A DNA stretch of 57,200 nucleotides from Actinomycetota bacterium (GCA_029979265.1 JAPOHW010000007.1:1-57200); one strand, 5' to 3'; shown: positions 32,731 through 41,076, counted from the first letter of the stretch. The notes: generated from the letters alone by a model not told the origin. Program-made: numbers and translations.

Positions 32731-34406
32731 AGTCGGAACACTCCGTACGCTTCGGCGCCCTCGATCGGGCGGTTGCGGACGACACTCAGGCACATGCCGA
32801 GAACGTCGCGGGTATCTCTCGGATCGATGATGCCGTCATCACTGATGGCACCGGTGGCCCGAAGGGCCAACGAGCCCCGGTCGTGCGCAGCCTCGTGCGC
32901 AGCGACGATCTCGGCATCGGCCTCCTCGTCGAAGTCGATGCCCTGACGCTCGGCTTGACCGCGCCGGACCTGCGCCATCACCCCGGCGATCTGCTTCGGC
33001 CCCATGACGGCGATCTTGGCGGTGGGCCACAGGAACGTGAAGCGGTTGCCGAAGGCCCGACCCGACATGCCGTAGGTGCCGGCTCCGTACGACGAACCGA
33101 CGATCACCGTGAGGTGCGGAACGGTCGAGTTGGTGACCGCGTTGATCATCTGGGAACCCTTCTTGATGATCCCGTCGGCCTCGAAGTCGGTTCCGACCAT
33201 GTACCCGGTGATGTTCTGGAAGAACACGAGTGGCGTGTCGATGGCGTTGCAAAGCTGAATGAAATGGGCAGCCTTCTGCGCCGAGTCGGGATAGATCACG
33301 CCGTTGTTTCCCAGCACACCGACCGGATAGCCATGGATCGATGCCCAGCCGCAGATCATCGAGGTGCCGAATCGGGGTTTGAACTCCTCGAACCGACTGC
33401 CGTCGACGACCCGACCGATCACCTCCCGAATGTCGAGCGGTTTGCCCAGATCCTTTCCGACAAGGCCCAGGAGCTCGTCGGGATCCAGTGCAGGCGGTTC
33501 GGTGGCGAGGCTTGGCGCAGCGTCGGGCTTGCGCCAGTTGAGATGTGACACCACCTCACGGCACAGACGGATGGCGTCCATCTCGTCCTCGGCGAGGTAC
33601 TCGGCAAGGCCCGACACCTCGGCATGCTTTTGGGCGCCACCGATCGTCTCGGAGTCCGCGATCTCGCCGGTGGCCATCTTCACCAGGGGTGGGCCGGCGA
33701 GGAAGGCATAGGTCTGCTCCTTGATGAAGATGTTGTAGTCGCTGAGGCCCGGTTGGTAGGCGCCGCCGGCCGTGGACGACCCGAACGTCACGCACACGGT
33801 CGGGATCTTCATTTTCGAGAGCTCGATCATCTCGTAGAAGAACCGGCCCGATTCTGCGAAGTGTTGTGGGATCACGGCGGAACCGATCGCATCGTGGGGG
33901 TTCTCGTCGGCCACCTGGCGTTCGCCGCCACTTCCACCGGGACGAAGGTCGCCGCCCGCCGATTCGACGAAGCTGATGTAGGGGATTCGGTTGTCGCGGG
34001 AGATCTCGAGCGCTCGCATCCACTTTTTCGATGCGTACGGTGTGAGCGCTCCGGCCGCCACCGTCGGGTCGTTTCCCATGATCACGCATTCAGTGCCTGC
34101 GACGATCCCGATGCCGGCGATCATGCCGCCACCGAGGTGGTACTGGCTCCCGTAGCCGGCCAACGGGGTGATCTCGAGAAATGGCGTGTCGGGATCGAGC
34201 ACAGCTGCGATCCGCTCGCGGATCTGGAGTTTGCCCCGACTGCGGTGGCGCGCAATGGCCTTCTCACCGCCGGCGTTGGCCGCCATCTCCAGCAGTTCGT
34301 CGTGAACGTCGAGCAGTTCGGTCATGTCCTCCCGATTCTGGAGGTACAGATCACTGCTGGTGTCGAGTGCCGACCGCATGGCCGGCGCAAGCAACGTTCG
34401 GGGCAT
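32727..34406 (-). CDS. Acyl-CoA carboxylase beta subunit (carboxyltransferase)
   Basis: A 559-aa carboxyltransferase with N- and C-terminal crotonase-like halves. SFVESAGGDLRPGGSGGERQ and VTFGSSTAGGAYQPGLSDY are oxyanion/CoA segments of the first half; VGVLGNNGVIYPDSAQKAAH and FFQNITGYMVGTDFEADGII are typical of methylcrotonyl-/geranyl-CoA carboxylase beta chains (MccB/AtuC). It is the first gene of the long operon, with its own leaderless-type promoter. Confidence 0.92.
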   Translation of the reverse strand: MPRTLLAPAMRSALDTSSDLYLQNREDMTELLDVHDELLEMAANAGGEKAIARHRSRGKLQIRERIAAVLDPDTPFLEITPLAGYGSQYHLGGGMIAGIGIVAGTECVIMGNDPTVAAGALTPYASKKWMRALEISRDNRIPYISFVESAGGDLRPGGSGGERQVADENPHDAIGSAVIPQHFAESGRFFYEMIELSKMKIPTVCVTFGSSTAGGAYQPGLSDYNIFIKEQTYAFLAGPPLVKMATGEIADSETIGGAQKHAEVSGLAEYLAEDEMDAIRLCREVVSHLNWRKPDAAPSLATEPPALDPDELLGLVGKDLGKPLDIREVIGRVVDGSRFEEFKPRFGTSMICGWASIHGYPVGVLGNNGVIYPDSAQKAAHFIQLCNAIDTPLVFFQNITGYMVGTDFEADGIIKKGSQMINAVTNSTVPHLTVIVGSSYGAGTYGMSGRAFGNRFTFLWPTAKIAVMGPKQIAGVMAQVRRGQAERQGIDFDEEADAEIVAAHEAAHDRGSLALRATGAISDDGIIDPRDTRDVLGMCLSVVRNRPIEGAEAYGVFRL

Positions 34407-34413
34407 ACGGTCG

Positions 34414-34419
34414 ACCGTA
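34414..34419 (-). promoter_or_regulatory. -10 hexamer TACGGT of the catabolic operon
   Basis: TACGGT (minus strand) ends 7 nt before ATG 34406, giving a leaderless transcript for the nine-gene operon. A palindrome abuts its upstream side. Confidence 0.5.
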
Positions 34420-34420
34420 C

Positions 34421-34451
34421 CGGGTAATTCAGAGGCAGGCGAATTATCCCG
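34421..34451. promoter_or_regulatory. Palindrome upstream of the operon promoter, candidate TetR operator
   Basis: CGGGTAATTC (34421-34430) and GAATTATCCCG (34441-34451) are inverted repeats with one bulged base and a 10-nt spacer. They sit one base upstream of the -10 hexamer, where a repressor would block RNA polymerase. A terminator for the upstream MFS gene is an alternative, but there is no T-tract. AT content is unusually high for this genome. Confidence 0.5.
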
Positions 34452-34489
34452 AAGGGATGCGACGCCACACCCCAGGTCGGTACCCGTTC

Positions 34490-35698
34490 TCAGACGGCGT
34501 CTCGTTCGGCGCGCAACTCGGCTGCGACGCTCGGACGCAGAGCCATGACCACAGCAAGCATCGCAGCGCCAACCGCAACCACCGCAGCTGTTTCGAGCAC
34601 CTGCGGCAGATACTCGCCCGCAATGGCGAGGAGCACGATCGCGTAGGTGCAGCGGCCGAGCAGCGACGTCACCGAGAGCATCGTGGCTCGATGGTGCTGT
34701 TCCACCCGTCGCGACATGATGCCCGGGACCATGACCTGGGTCGCTGCCATCTGGATGCCACGCGAGACGATCAGGGGCAGGACCAGCAGCGACACGACAA
34801 GCGCCATGGTGAGTGATGCGACTGCAGTCACGCTGGCGAGCACGAGCAAGACCACCCCAGGCCCGAAGCGCCGTCTCGCCGATTCGGTGAAGCGAAGCGA
34901 CCAGCCACCGACCGCAGCCACCGTTGCTGCCAACGCACCGGCAATGACGGCAGCGCCGGCCGGATCGTCGCTCGGCCGTTCGAGGACCATGGCCAGGTAG
35001 GGCGGAGCCAGCTCCGACACGAGATGGATGAGGACCACCTCAACCACGACATAGAGGGTGACCCAGGCAAGCAGTGGACGCCGGAGGTGACCAACGATCG
35101 AACGAAGATCCGACGCGAAACTCCCGTCCCGGGGTGAACGGGGCGGTTCGCTCATTCGCATGGTTGCACCGAACTGCACTGTCGCCGCACCGAGCGCAGC
35201 GACGAACGGCAGTCGCAGGTCGACGAAGGCCAGGCAGCCACCTGCGATCGCAGTGACCGCCGTCGCATAGAGCAGCCCGGTTCGTACCCGTGCCTCCCTG
35301 CGTTCGAACTCCGAGGATCGCCCGTCGGCATCGAGTACGTCGAAGTGAAACGTCGAATCCGTTCCCGACAGGAACGCGTACCCGACAGCCAACAGCACCT
35401 GTGCCCCGGCGATCGCACCAAGACCACCCACCAGGAACAATCCGTGACAACCGATCCACGCCACCGCAGTGACCCGAAGCGCAGCGACCCGTCCGACATG
35501 ATCGCTGAACCATCCCGACGGCACCTCGAGTACGACGACGGTCAGGTAGTACAGCGCACCGAGCTGCAGCGCCCGAGTGAGCCCGACCTGGTCGATCAGA
35601 TACAGCAGCACGGTCGGCAGCCAGAACAACGAGCCGACGACTCGTTGATGGATCGCATAGGCCCGAAGGTTCGCCTCGGTCCGCACGCTGGAACTCAT
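34490..35698 (-). CDS. MFS transporter
   Basis: A 402-aa membrane protein with about 12 hydrophobic segments. GWFSDHVGRVAALR is MFS motif A between helices 2 and 3, and GYAFLSGTDSTFHFDVLD is the region after helix 4. No substrate can be read from the sequence. GAGG lies 4 nt before ATG 35698, and a 39-codon ORF just upstream overlaps the start. Its transcription runs toward the carboxylase operon, separated from it by the palindrome. Confidence 0.83.
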   Translation of the reverse strand: MSSSVRTEANLRAYAIHQRVVGSLFWLPTVLLYLIDQVGLTRALQLGALYYLTVVVLEVPSGWFSDHVGRVAALRVTAVAWIGCHGLFLVGGLGAIAGAQVLLAVGYAFLSGTDSTFHFDVLDADGRSSEFERREARVRTGLLYATAVTAIAGGCLAFVDLRLPFVAALGAATVQFGATMRMSEPPRSPRDGSFASDLRSIVGHLRRPLLAWVTLYVVVEVVLIHLVSELAPPYLAMVLERPSDDPAGAAVIAGALAATVAAVGGWSLRFTESARRRFGPGVVLLVLASVTAVASLTMALVVSLLVLPLIVSRGIQMAATQVMVPGIMSRRVEQHHRATMLSVTSLLGRCTYAIVLLAIAGEYLPQVLETAAVVAVGAAMLAVVMALRPSVAAELRAERDAV

Positions 35699-35814
35699 CG
35701 ATCCTCGACAGGGAGCGCCGACAGGGCAACGGCGGCCGATCGGACGCGACCGTGGCGGGCGTCGTCGTCATTCGAGCGGGCCACTGACCACGCCGAATTC
35801 GGGCGATCTGGCAT
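35695..35814 (-). CDS. Possible 39-aa leader ORF before the MFS gene
   Basis: ATG 35814 starts a 39-codon frame ending in a TGA that overlaps the MFS ATG (ATGA). A TACGCT hexamer lies 6 nt upstream of the ATG, the same arrangement as at other genes here. The peptide is Arg/Asp-rich at first and Ala/Leu-rich at the end, with no known motif. It could be a translationally coupled leader or small protein. Chance is possible. Confidence 0.4.
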   Translation of the reverse strand: MPDRPNSAWSVARSNDDDARHGRVRSAAVALSALPVEDR

Positions 35815-35820
35815 CTGGCG

Positions 35821-35826
35821 AGCGTA
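35821..35826 (-). promoter_or_regulatory. -10 hexamer TACGCT before the 39-aa leader ORF
   Basis: TACGCT (minus strand) ends 6 nt before ATG 35814. The rest of 35827-35944 shows no clear signal. Confidence 0.4.
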
Positions 35827-35944
35827 GCGGTCACCACGACAGGTCTCTCCGACCGACCGACCCCGAGCCGGTCACACCTCCCTACGACGTCACGTGCGTC
35901 GGCCCTGTTCTCTGCACCGATCCGCCGCATGCAACACTGCGAGC

Positions 35945-36733
35945 ATGACCAAGCCGACCGTTGCGTCCGTTTCTGCCGACGTGATCGCCGAACAGGACTC
36001 CCTCGATGCCGTGGTCGCCGAGCTTGCTGACGATCTCTGGGACCTGGCGACACCCTCACCCGGTTGGGCGATCCGAGACCAGATCGGCCACCTCGCCTTC
36101 TTCGACATGGCCGCTGCGCTCGCAATTCGCGACCCCGATGCGTTCGACATCCACCGCAAGGAACTGATGGCTGCCCCCGACGGCGACGCACTGACGCTCG
36201 GACCAGCACGGGCGATGGCACCTGCACAGCTCCTGGCCCACTGGCGCCATCACCGCAATGAACTCGCAGCCGCTGCAGCGACGTGTGGCGAACACGACCG
36301 CATCGAGTGGTACGGACCCTCCATGGGGGCCAAATCGTTTTTGACCGCCCGCCTCATGGAGGCGTGGGCCCATGGCCAAGACATCTGCGATGCCGTCGGA
36401 GCCGAGCGCACCGCCACCGACCGCCTGCGCCACATTGCCCAACTCGGCTACATCACCCGCGGCTGGACGTACCTCAATCGTCGTCTCGACATGCCACCCG
36501 GAGAGATCCGAGTCTCGCTCACCTCACCCGGTGGTGACACCTGGCAGTGGGGACCTGACGATGCCGATGCAACGGTCACCGGTTCTGCGCTCGACTTCTG
36601 CCTGGTCACGTCACAACGGCGGAACCTGGCCGACACCGACCTCGAACTCGACGGCGATATCGCTACCGACTGGCTCGAAAAGGCGCAACTCTTCGCCGGT
36701 CCACCCAGCGACCCACCGCCAGCCCGCGGTTGA
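35945..36733 (+). CDS. TIGR03084/maleylpyruvate-isomerase-fold protein
   Basis: A 262-aa protein of the DinB/mycothiol-dependent maleylpyruvate isomerase superfamily, TIGR03084 type. ATPSPGWAIRDQIGHLAFFD carries the first metal-binding His and EAWAHGQDICDAVG the second, as in the metal-binding MDMPI N-terminal bundle. The C-terminal ~80 residues are an SCP2/MDMPI-C-like domain. These proteins often act in mycothiol-dependent reactions in Actinobacteria, but this subfamily has no proven function. ATG 35945 is the first ATG. It is convergent with ppx. Confidence 0.8.
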   Translation: MTKPTVASVSADVIAEQDSLDAVVAELADDLWDLATPSPGWAIRDQIGHLAFFDMAAALAIRDPDAFDIHRKELMAAPDGDALTLGPARAMAPAQLLAHWRHHRNELAAAAATCGEHDRIEWYGPSMGAKSFLTARLMEAWAHGQDICDAVGAERTATDRLRHIAQLGYITRGWTYLNRRLDMPPGEIRVSLTSPGGDTWQWGPDDADATVTGSALDFCLVTSQRRNLADTDLELDGDIATDWLEKAQLFAGPPSDPPPARG

Positions 36734-36755
36734 CGTACGCCGGCGGCGGAGGCGA

Positions 36756-37664
36756 TCAGTCGAGCAGCGAGAACACCAGTCCGTCGAGGATGTCCGACTC
36801 CGACACCACGAGTTCCTCGATGTCGAAGTACCGCATGATGCGCACAAGGATGCACATGCCGCCGACGATGACATCGGCGCGTGCTTCCTCGAGGCCGGGG
36901 TTGTGGATCCTGTCCTTGCGGCGCTCGGTGACGAGTGTGCGATAGACGTCCTCGGCTGCCTCTCTGGTCAGGCGGAAGTGATGGATCTGGTCGCGATCGT
37001 AGTCAGCGAGACCGATCTCGACCGCCGCCGCCGCCGAGACAGTACCGGCAAGCCCGACGAAGGTCCGAGCATGTGCGGTCTGGGGCATCTCTCGAGCGAC
37101 ATCGTCGAGGTGGGCTTCGGTGATCGAGAGGCATGCCACCAGTTCTTCAGGCCGAGGTGGATCGTGCTCGACGTATTTCTCGGTGAGCCGAACGCACCCG
37201 ATGTCGAGCGACAGCGCAGCCTCGGCCTCTTCGGTACCGAACACGAACTCGGTCGATCCCCCGCCGATGTCGAAGACGCAGAAGGGGCCGTCGGCCACGT
37301 CGAGATCGGCGGTGGCCCCGCGAAACGAGAGTTGTCCTTCCTCGAGCCCTGTCAACAGCTCTGGCCGAGCACCGATGACCTGCTCGACCGCATCGAAGAA
37401 GTCGTCTCGGTTCGACGCATCGCGAGCAGCAGACGTTGCCGCAGCGCGAACCTGGGTGACGCCGAAACGATCCATCACCGCCCTGTACTCCCGCAGGCAG
37501 GCGAGAACCCGTTCGACGGCCTCGTCGGCCAAGCGACCCGTGCGATCGACGTCTTGGCCGAGTCGAGTGATGGTCATCAACCGCTCGAGCGTCTCCTCCC
37601 CGTCGTGGACGAGAAGACGGGTCGAGTTGGTTCCGAGGTCGATGGCGGCCACCGGCTCACGCAT
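36756..37664 (-). CDS. ppx: Exopolyphosphatase/GppA-type phosphatase
   Basis: A 302-aa Ppx/GppA phosphatase acting on polyphosphate or pppGpp. VAAIDLGTNSTRLLVHDGEE is the N-terminal phosphate-binding loop and FDIGGGSTEFVFGTEE the second; ASSAARDAxN-like RAAATSAARDASNRDDF lies between. The length matches short actinobacterial Ppx proteins without the HD-like C-terminal domain. ATG 37664 is preferred (GGAGG 9 nt upstream); ATG 37670 is close by. It overlaps the DUF501 gene, as in the conserved actinobacterial eno-ftsB-DUF501-ppx block. Confidence 0.92.
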   Translation of the reverse strand: MREPVAAIDLGTNSTRLLVHDGEETLERLMTITRLGQDVDRTGRLADEAVERVLACLREYRAVMDRFGVTQVRAAATSAARDASNRDDFFDAVEQVIGARPELLTGLEEGQLSFRGATADLDVADGPFCVFDIGGGSTEFVFGTEEAEAALSLDIGCVRLTEKYVEHDPPRPEELVACLSITEAHLDDVAREMPQTAHARTFVGLAGTVSAAAAVEIGLADYDRDQIHHFRLTREAAEDVYRTLVTERRKDRIHNPGLEEARADVIVGGMCILVRIMRYFDIEELVVSESDILDGLVFSLLD

Positions 37665-38154
37665 GGTCATGCTCCTCCGAAAGGTCGGTGCGGTCTTCGT
37701 AGTCGGCGAACCGCTCGGCGACCCACAACCCGACCGGATCGTCGCCACCAGCGAGATGCCACGCGTAGTGGGCGTGGAGGCACTTCACACCCGTTCGGGT
37801 ACCACCAACACCGGCCGACGGACGCGGACCGTCGTGATCGACAGGGATCTCGGCGTCACGCTCGACGGCATACCGACGGTGGGCCGCATCGATCGCTTCG
37901 AGCCCCACATCGGCCTCGGCTCGTCGCACGCCTCCGTCACCCTCCATTCGCCCCACGATTCGCCGTTCGTACTCCCCCGCCAGCCAGTAGAGCGTCGGCA
38001 TCGGCCGTCCATCGTCGAGGATGGGCGCGTTGCGGAGCACCACTGGATCGCCGGCGGCAGTTCGCACCACGACCTCGTAGGCCCCGGCAGGCTCGCGACC
38101 GAGAAGTTCGGTCACGCGCACGCGATCGGCCACGGGATCGACCGGCTGGTTCAT
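37657..38154 (-). CDS. DUF501 protein
   Basis: A 165-aa cytosolic protein of the DUF501 family, whose function is unknown. GAYEVVVRTAAGDPVVLRNA and PMPTLYWLAGEYERRIVGRM are the family core, and GVKCLHAHYAWHLAGGDDPV, with a conserved C-x-H-x-H, ends it. That motif could bind metal. It overlaps ppx at its 3' end and coxG at its 5' end (ATGA). In other Actinobacteria the gene follows ftsB; here ftsB is about 3.6 kb away. Confidence 0.9.
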   Translation of the reverse strand: MNQPVDPVADRVRVTELLGREPAGAYEVVVRTAAGDPVVLRNAPILDDGRPMPTLYWLAGEYERRIVGRMEGDGGVRRAEADVGLEAIDAAHRRYAVERDAEIPVDHDGPRPSAGVGGTRTGVKCLHAHYAWHLAGGDDPVGLWVAERFADYEDRTDLSEEHDHA

Positions 38155-38783
38155 CGGCCGACCCTTCGGGCCGACCGACGTCGGCGAAGGCGTCGTGCGG
38201 TTGGCCTCCCCAGCGCAAGCAGCATCACCAACGGGATCACCCGCTTCATGATCGGTCGCCGGGCCGCATCGAGCAGATCGAGGGCCTCGGGTTCGGGCAT
38301 CTCGATCCGCTTGCCCCCGACCGGAGCGAACACATCACGTCCGAGGTGTCGTTCGACGTCGATGGAGGCTGCGAGGTTGCCGGCAAATTGGGCGGTGAGG
38401 GCCGTCGACACCTCGGCGATGACCCCGCGACCCAACTGGGCGAAGCGACCCCCGACCTGCAGTTCGGTGTCGACGTTGACCTGCGTCGAGTCGTCCGTCA
38501 ACGGCTCGAGGCGCGCCGTGATGTGTGCCTCTGCGTTCCCATGGTTCCCGGTACCAGTCGCTTGCACGATGATCCGACGACGGTCATCGTCAAAGTCGAA
38601 CGTGGCACTGCCCTCGAAGCGCGCCGCCAGCACACCGAGCCGAACCGACACGATGCCCTCGTAGCGGTCGCCGTGCACTGCGGTGAGCTGTGCCCCTGGG
38701 ACACAGGGGGCGAGGCGACTGGGATCGTGCAGAAGCTGCCACGCATCGTCGAAGGGACGAGCGATGGAGAACGTGTCGCTCAT
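38151..38783 (-). CDS. coxG: CoxG-like SRPBCC protein
   Basis: A 210-aa protein of the carbon monoxide dehydrogenase subunit G family. FSIARPFDDAWQLLHDPSRL and APCVPGAQLTAV open the START-like fold, and GRGVIAEVSTALTAQFAGNL is the closing helix. A hydrophobic, then Arg-rich, tail (PLVMLLALGRPTARRLRRRR) suggests membrane attachment, as for CoxG, which helps anchor molybdenum hydroxylases to the membrane. The structural hydroxylase subunits are not in the window. ATG 38783 lies 7 nt after the MocA-like stop, and its 3' end overlaps DUF501. Confidence 0.85.
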   Translation of the reverse strand: MSDTFSIARPFDDAWQLLHDPSRLAPCVPGAQLTAVHGDRYEGIVSVRLGVLAARFEGSATFDFDDDRRRIIVQATGTGNHGNAEAHITARLEPLTDDSTQVNVDTELQVGGRFAQLGRGVIAEVSTALTAQFAGNLAASIDVERHLGRDVFAPVGGKRIEMPEPEALDLLDAARRPIMKRVIPLVMLLALGRPTARRLRRRRSARRVGR

Positions 38784-38790
38784 CTGCACG

Positions 38791-39393
38791 TCAACTCCAA
38801 CGCCGTAAGTCTTCGAGTGTGTCAATGTCGTGAGGGTTGCCCTCGACCGGCACCGGACGCACGAGATCCGGACGAGCCCGCATCACCGCACGAGCACCTT
38901 CATCACCGCTCACCGGCAGACTCGCCCACATCGCAGCGGACAACTTGACCGGTGGACGCAGCTCACCGTCGTATCGAGCCGATGCCAGATCGTCGTCGAC
39001 TGCTGCGACCGCGTTCCAGATCTCGGTCGTGACACCGGGACTGTCGCCCAACCCCACGACGATCGCACTGTGCCCACGCATCTCGGCATAGGCGACCGCA
39101 GCCCGAAGCGAGGTCGCCTGCCCCTCCTCCCAGGGTTCGTTGTGGAGCAGCGTCACATCATCGGGAACGATCGGTTCCAGATCGATCGAGCCCCCCACGA
39201 CCACCACCTCGTCGACGTCGGCAGCCCGAGCCGCATCGATGACGATTCGCACCATGGGTACCCCATCGATCTCGGCGAGCAGTTTGTGCTCCTCCCCGGC
39301 AAAGCGCGATCCGGCTCCTGCGGCGAGGATCACCGCAGCGATCGACTGTCGACGTTCGTGCCGTCCGGTTTCGACGTGGTCGGTCTGGGTCAC
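38791..39393 (-). CDS. MocA/MobA-like molybdopterin nucleotidyltransferase
   Basis: A 200-aa NTP-transferase-fold protein. AAVILAAGAGSRFAGEEHKL is the nucleotide-binding loop, GVPMVRIVIDAARAADVDEV follows, and GLGDSPGVTTEIWNAV is the GDxP motif of MocA (CTP:molybdopterin cytidylyltransferase). It would mature the cofactor of a CO-dehydrogenase/xanthine-oxidase-type enzyme, in line with its coxG and xdhC neighbours. GTG 39393 is chosen because TAGGCT lies 6 nt upstream; GTG 39399 is the alternative. It diverges from the DUF6941-like gene. Confidence 0.85.
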   Translation of the reverse strand: MTQTDHVETGRHERRQSIAAVILAAGAGSRFAGEEHKLLAEIDGVPMVRIVIDAARAADVDEVVVVGGSIDLEPIVPDDVTLLHNEPWEEGQATSLRAAVAYAEMRGHSAIVVGLGDSPGVTTEIWNAVAAVDDDLASARYDGELRPPVKLSAAMWASLPVSGDEGARAVMRARPDLVRPVPVEGNPHDIDTLEDLRRWS

Positions 39394-39399
39394 CGACAC

Positions 39400-39405
39400 A
39401 GCCTA
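39400..39405 (-). promoter_or_regulatory. -10 hexamer TAGGCT, overlapping divergent promoter
   Basis: TAGGCT (minus strand) ends 6 nt before GTG 39393 and shares its TA (39404-39405) with the + strand TAGGGT. Confidence 0.5.
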
Positions 39406-39409
39406 GGGT
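39404..39409 (+). promoter_or_regulatory. -10 hexamer TAGGGT, overlapping divergent promoter
   Basis: TAGGGT ends 7 nt before ATG 39417. The two start codons of this divergent pair are 23 nt apart, so only one RNA polymerase can occupy the site at a time. Confidence 0.5.
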
Positions 39410-39416
39410 CGCCTCC

Positions 39417-39899
39417 ATGGACCCGACCGTTCCCACCGATGCGACCCCACCGATGCTCCGGGTCACGATGCTGCTTGCCGACTCCGCCCAGGTTGCCGAT
39501 CGCAAGCTCTACGTCCTTGGGGGAGGTGTCTCGGTGATCGGACCTCGTCCCCAGCCGCTCGGCGTGGCGATCCGCATCGAGGTGCCGTGGGATCGGGCCA
39601 ATGTGCCCCATCAGTGGCGCCTCGACCTGCTCGACGAGGACGGCCACGCGGTGACGATCAACGAACAACCGCTCGTGGTGCACGGGCGCTTCGAAGCGGG
39701 GCGTCCCGCAGGCTTGAAGGCCGGCACTCCGCTGTCGGTGCCGCTCGCCATCACGTTTCCGACCCTTCCCGTCCAACCGGGCCAGAGCTACACCTGGCAG
39801 TTGTCGATCGACGAGACGACCCATGTCGACTGGCGACAGTCGTTTCATGTGCGGGCTGCGCAGACACCACCGACGGCACCCCCGCCGAAGCCGAGCTGA
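39417..39899 (+). CDS. DUF6941-like protein
   Basis: A 160-aa cytosolic protein. MLRVTMLLADSAQVADRKLY then VLGGGVSVIGPRPQPLGVA resemble the DUF6941 family (LLAD-x-AQ-x-x-DGKLY pattern), which has no known function. The middle is beta-rich and ends in a Pro-rich tail. It is transcribed toward xdhC, with which it is convergent (2 bp between stops), and away from mocA. Confidence 0.65.
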   Translation: MDPTVPTDATPPMLRVTMLLADSAQVADRKLYVLGGGVSVIGPRPQPLGVAIRIEVPWDRANVPHQWRLDLLDEDGHAVTINEQPLVVHGRFEAGRPAGLKAGTPLSVPLAITFPTLPVQPGQSYTWQLSIDETTHVDWRQSFHVRAAQTPPTAPPPKPS

Positions 39900-39901
39900 C
39901 G

Positions 39902-41008
39902 TCAGTCGTGGATGGGTCCGGTCGTCGATGACAGTGCAGCGACCGTCCGCCCGGTTCGCTCGGCGATGATCTCTGCGACGATCGAGATTGCGGTCTCTTC
40001 CGGCGTACGGGCTCCGAGATCGAGGCCGATCGGCGAACGCAATCTGTCGAAGCCGTCCTGATCGACGCCGGCATCGACGAGACGTTTCGTCCGGTCGTCA
40101 TGGGTACGTCGACTCCCCATCACTCCGATATAGCCGACATCGGTGGCAAGGGCGCCGGTGACCGCCGGCACGTCGAACTTTGCGTCATGGGTGAGGATGC
40201 AGACAGCGTCTCGCGGTCCGAGCCCAGCGCCGAGCTCGCTCAGCAGCCGATCGGGCCAGTCGACGACAAGGTCGTCGGCCATCGGGAATCGTTGCCTGGT
40301 CGCAAAGACCTCTCGGGCGTCACAGACGACCACGCGGTAGCCGAGGACTTTCGCCACCTTGGCCAGCGCCGCCGTGAAATCGACGGCGCCGAAGATCAGC
40401 ATCTGCGGGGGCGGGGCAAACGATTCGATGAACACCGAGACGACGCTCTCTCGGGCCTCGCCGTGCTCGCCGTAGTGCCGCAAACCCGATTGACCGGCCG
40501 CCAGTTCACCTCGAGCATCGCGCTCGACGACCCGATCGAGTCCCTCGTCACCGAGGCTACCGATCGTGAGCGGACCGGACGTTTCGTCGGTTCGAACCAG
40601 CAGCTTTCGACCCGGGTTGGGCCCCTCGATGACGGTCGCCAACGCAACCGCCTGCTCGGCCGCCACGTCAGCCTTGAGCGGCTCGTACCAGTCGGCCGGG
40701 TCGAACGTCTCGATGAAAAGGTGGATCGTGCCACCGCAGGTGAGACCCACGGCAAAGGCTTCGTCGTCGCTGTACCCGAAGCTGACGACCCGATGGGCTG
40801 CGGACTCGATGACGTCGAGCGCCTCGATCACGACGGCTCCTTCGACACAACCGCCGCTCACCGACCCGCGTACGTCTTGGTCGATGGTGACGGCCATCGC
40901 GGCGCCGGGCAGGCGCGGACCAGATCCGTCGAGGTCGACCACGCGAGCGATGGCTGCAGGTGTGGCCGACCCGAGCCACCGGTCGAGCGGATTGAAAAGC
41001 TCCTTCAC
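39902..41008 (-). CDS. xdhC: XdhC/CoxI-family molybdenum-hydroxylase maturation factor
   Basis: A 368-aa protein. AVTIDQDVRGSVSGGCVEGA and SFGYSDDEAFAVGLTCGGTI form the N-terminal XdhC_CoxI domain with its conserved Cys. QMLIFGAVDFTAALAKVAKV and the DARE/FATRQRF region form the C-terminal Rossmann domain, and GVMGSRRTHDDRTKRL plus GLDLGARTPEETAISIVAEI close it. XdhC sulfurates and inserts the molybdenum cofactor into xanthine-oxidase-type enzymes. GTG 41008 is placed 7 nt after a TAGGCT hexamer. Confidence 0.9.
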   Translation of the reverse strand: MKELFNPLDRWLGSATPAAIARVVDLDGSGPRLPGAAMAVTIDQDVRGSVSGGCVEGAVVIEALDVIESAAHRVVSFGYSDDEAFAVGLTCGGTIHLFIETFDPADWYEPLKADVAAEQAVALATVIEGPNPGRKLLVRTDETSGPLTIGSLGDEGLDRVVERDARGELAAGQSGLRHYGEHGEARESVVSVFIESFAPPPQMLIFGAVDFTAALAKVAKVLGYRVVVCDAREVFATRQRFPMADDLVVDWPDRLLSELGAGLGPRDAVCILTHDAKFDVPAVTGALATDVGYIGVMGSRRTHDDRTKRLVDAGVDQDGFDRLRSPIGLDLGARTPEETAISIVAEIIAERTGRTVAALSSTTGPIHD

Positions 41009-41015
41009 CGTTCCC

Positions 41016-41021
41016 AGCCTA
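41016..41021 (-). promoter_or_regulatory. -10 hexamer TAGGCT, leaderless type
   Basis: TAGGCT (minus strand) ends 7 nt before GTG 41008 of xdhC. Confidence 0.47.
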
Positions 41022-41040
41022 CGCCCCCGGTGGCTGAGCA

Positions 41041-41063
41041 CCCCAGGCCGAAGGACCCTGGGG
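41041..41063 (-). terminator. Hairpin after the 48-aa ORF
   Basis: CCCCAGG (41041-41047) and CCTGGGG (41057-41063) form a 7-bp stem with a 9-nt loop, 13 nt beyond the stop of the 48-aa minus-strand ORF and upstream of the xdhC promoter. No T-tract is present. Confidence 0.4.
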
Positions 41064-41076
41064 CCCGGATCGGGAC

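Noticed and set aside
39801..39951. Possible gene overlap or frameshift at the convergent DUF6941/xdhC ends
   Set aside because: Both genes reach clean stops 2 bp apart, and neither domain is truncated.
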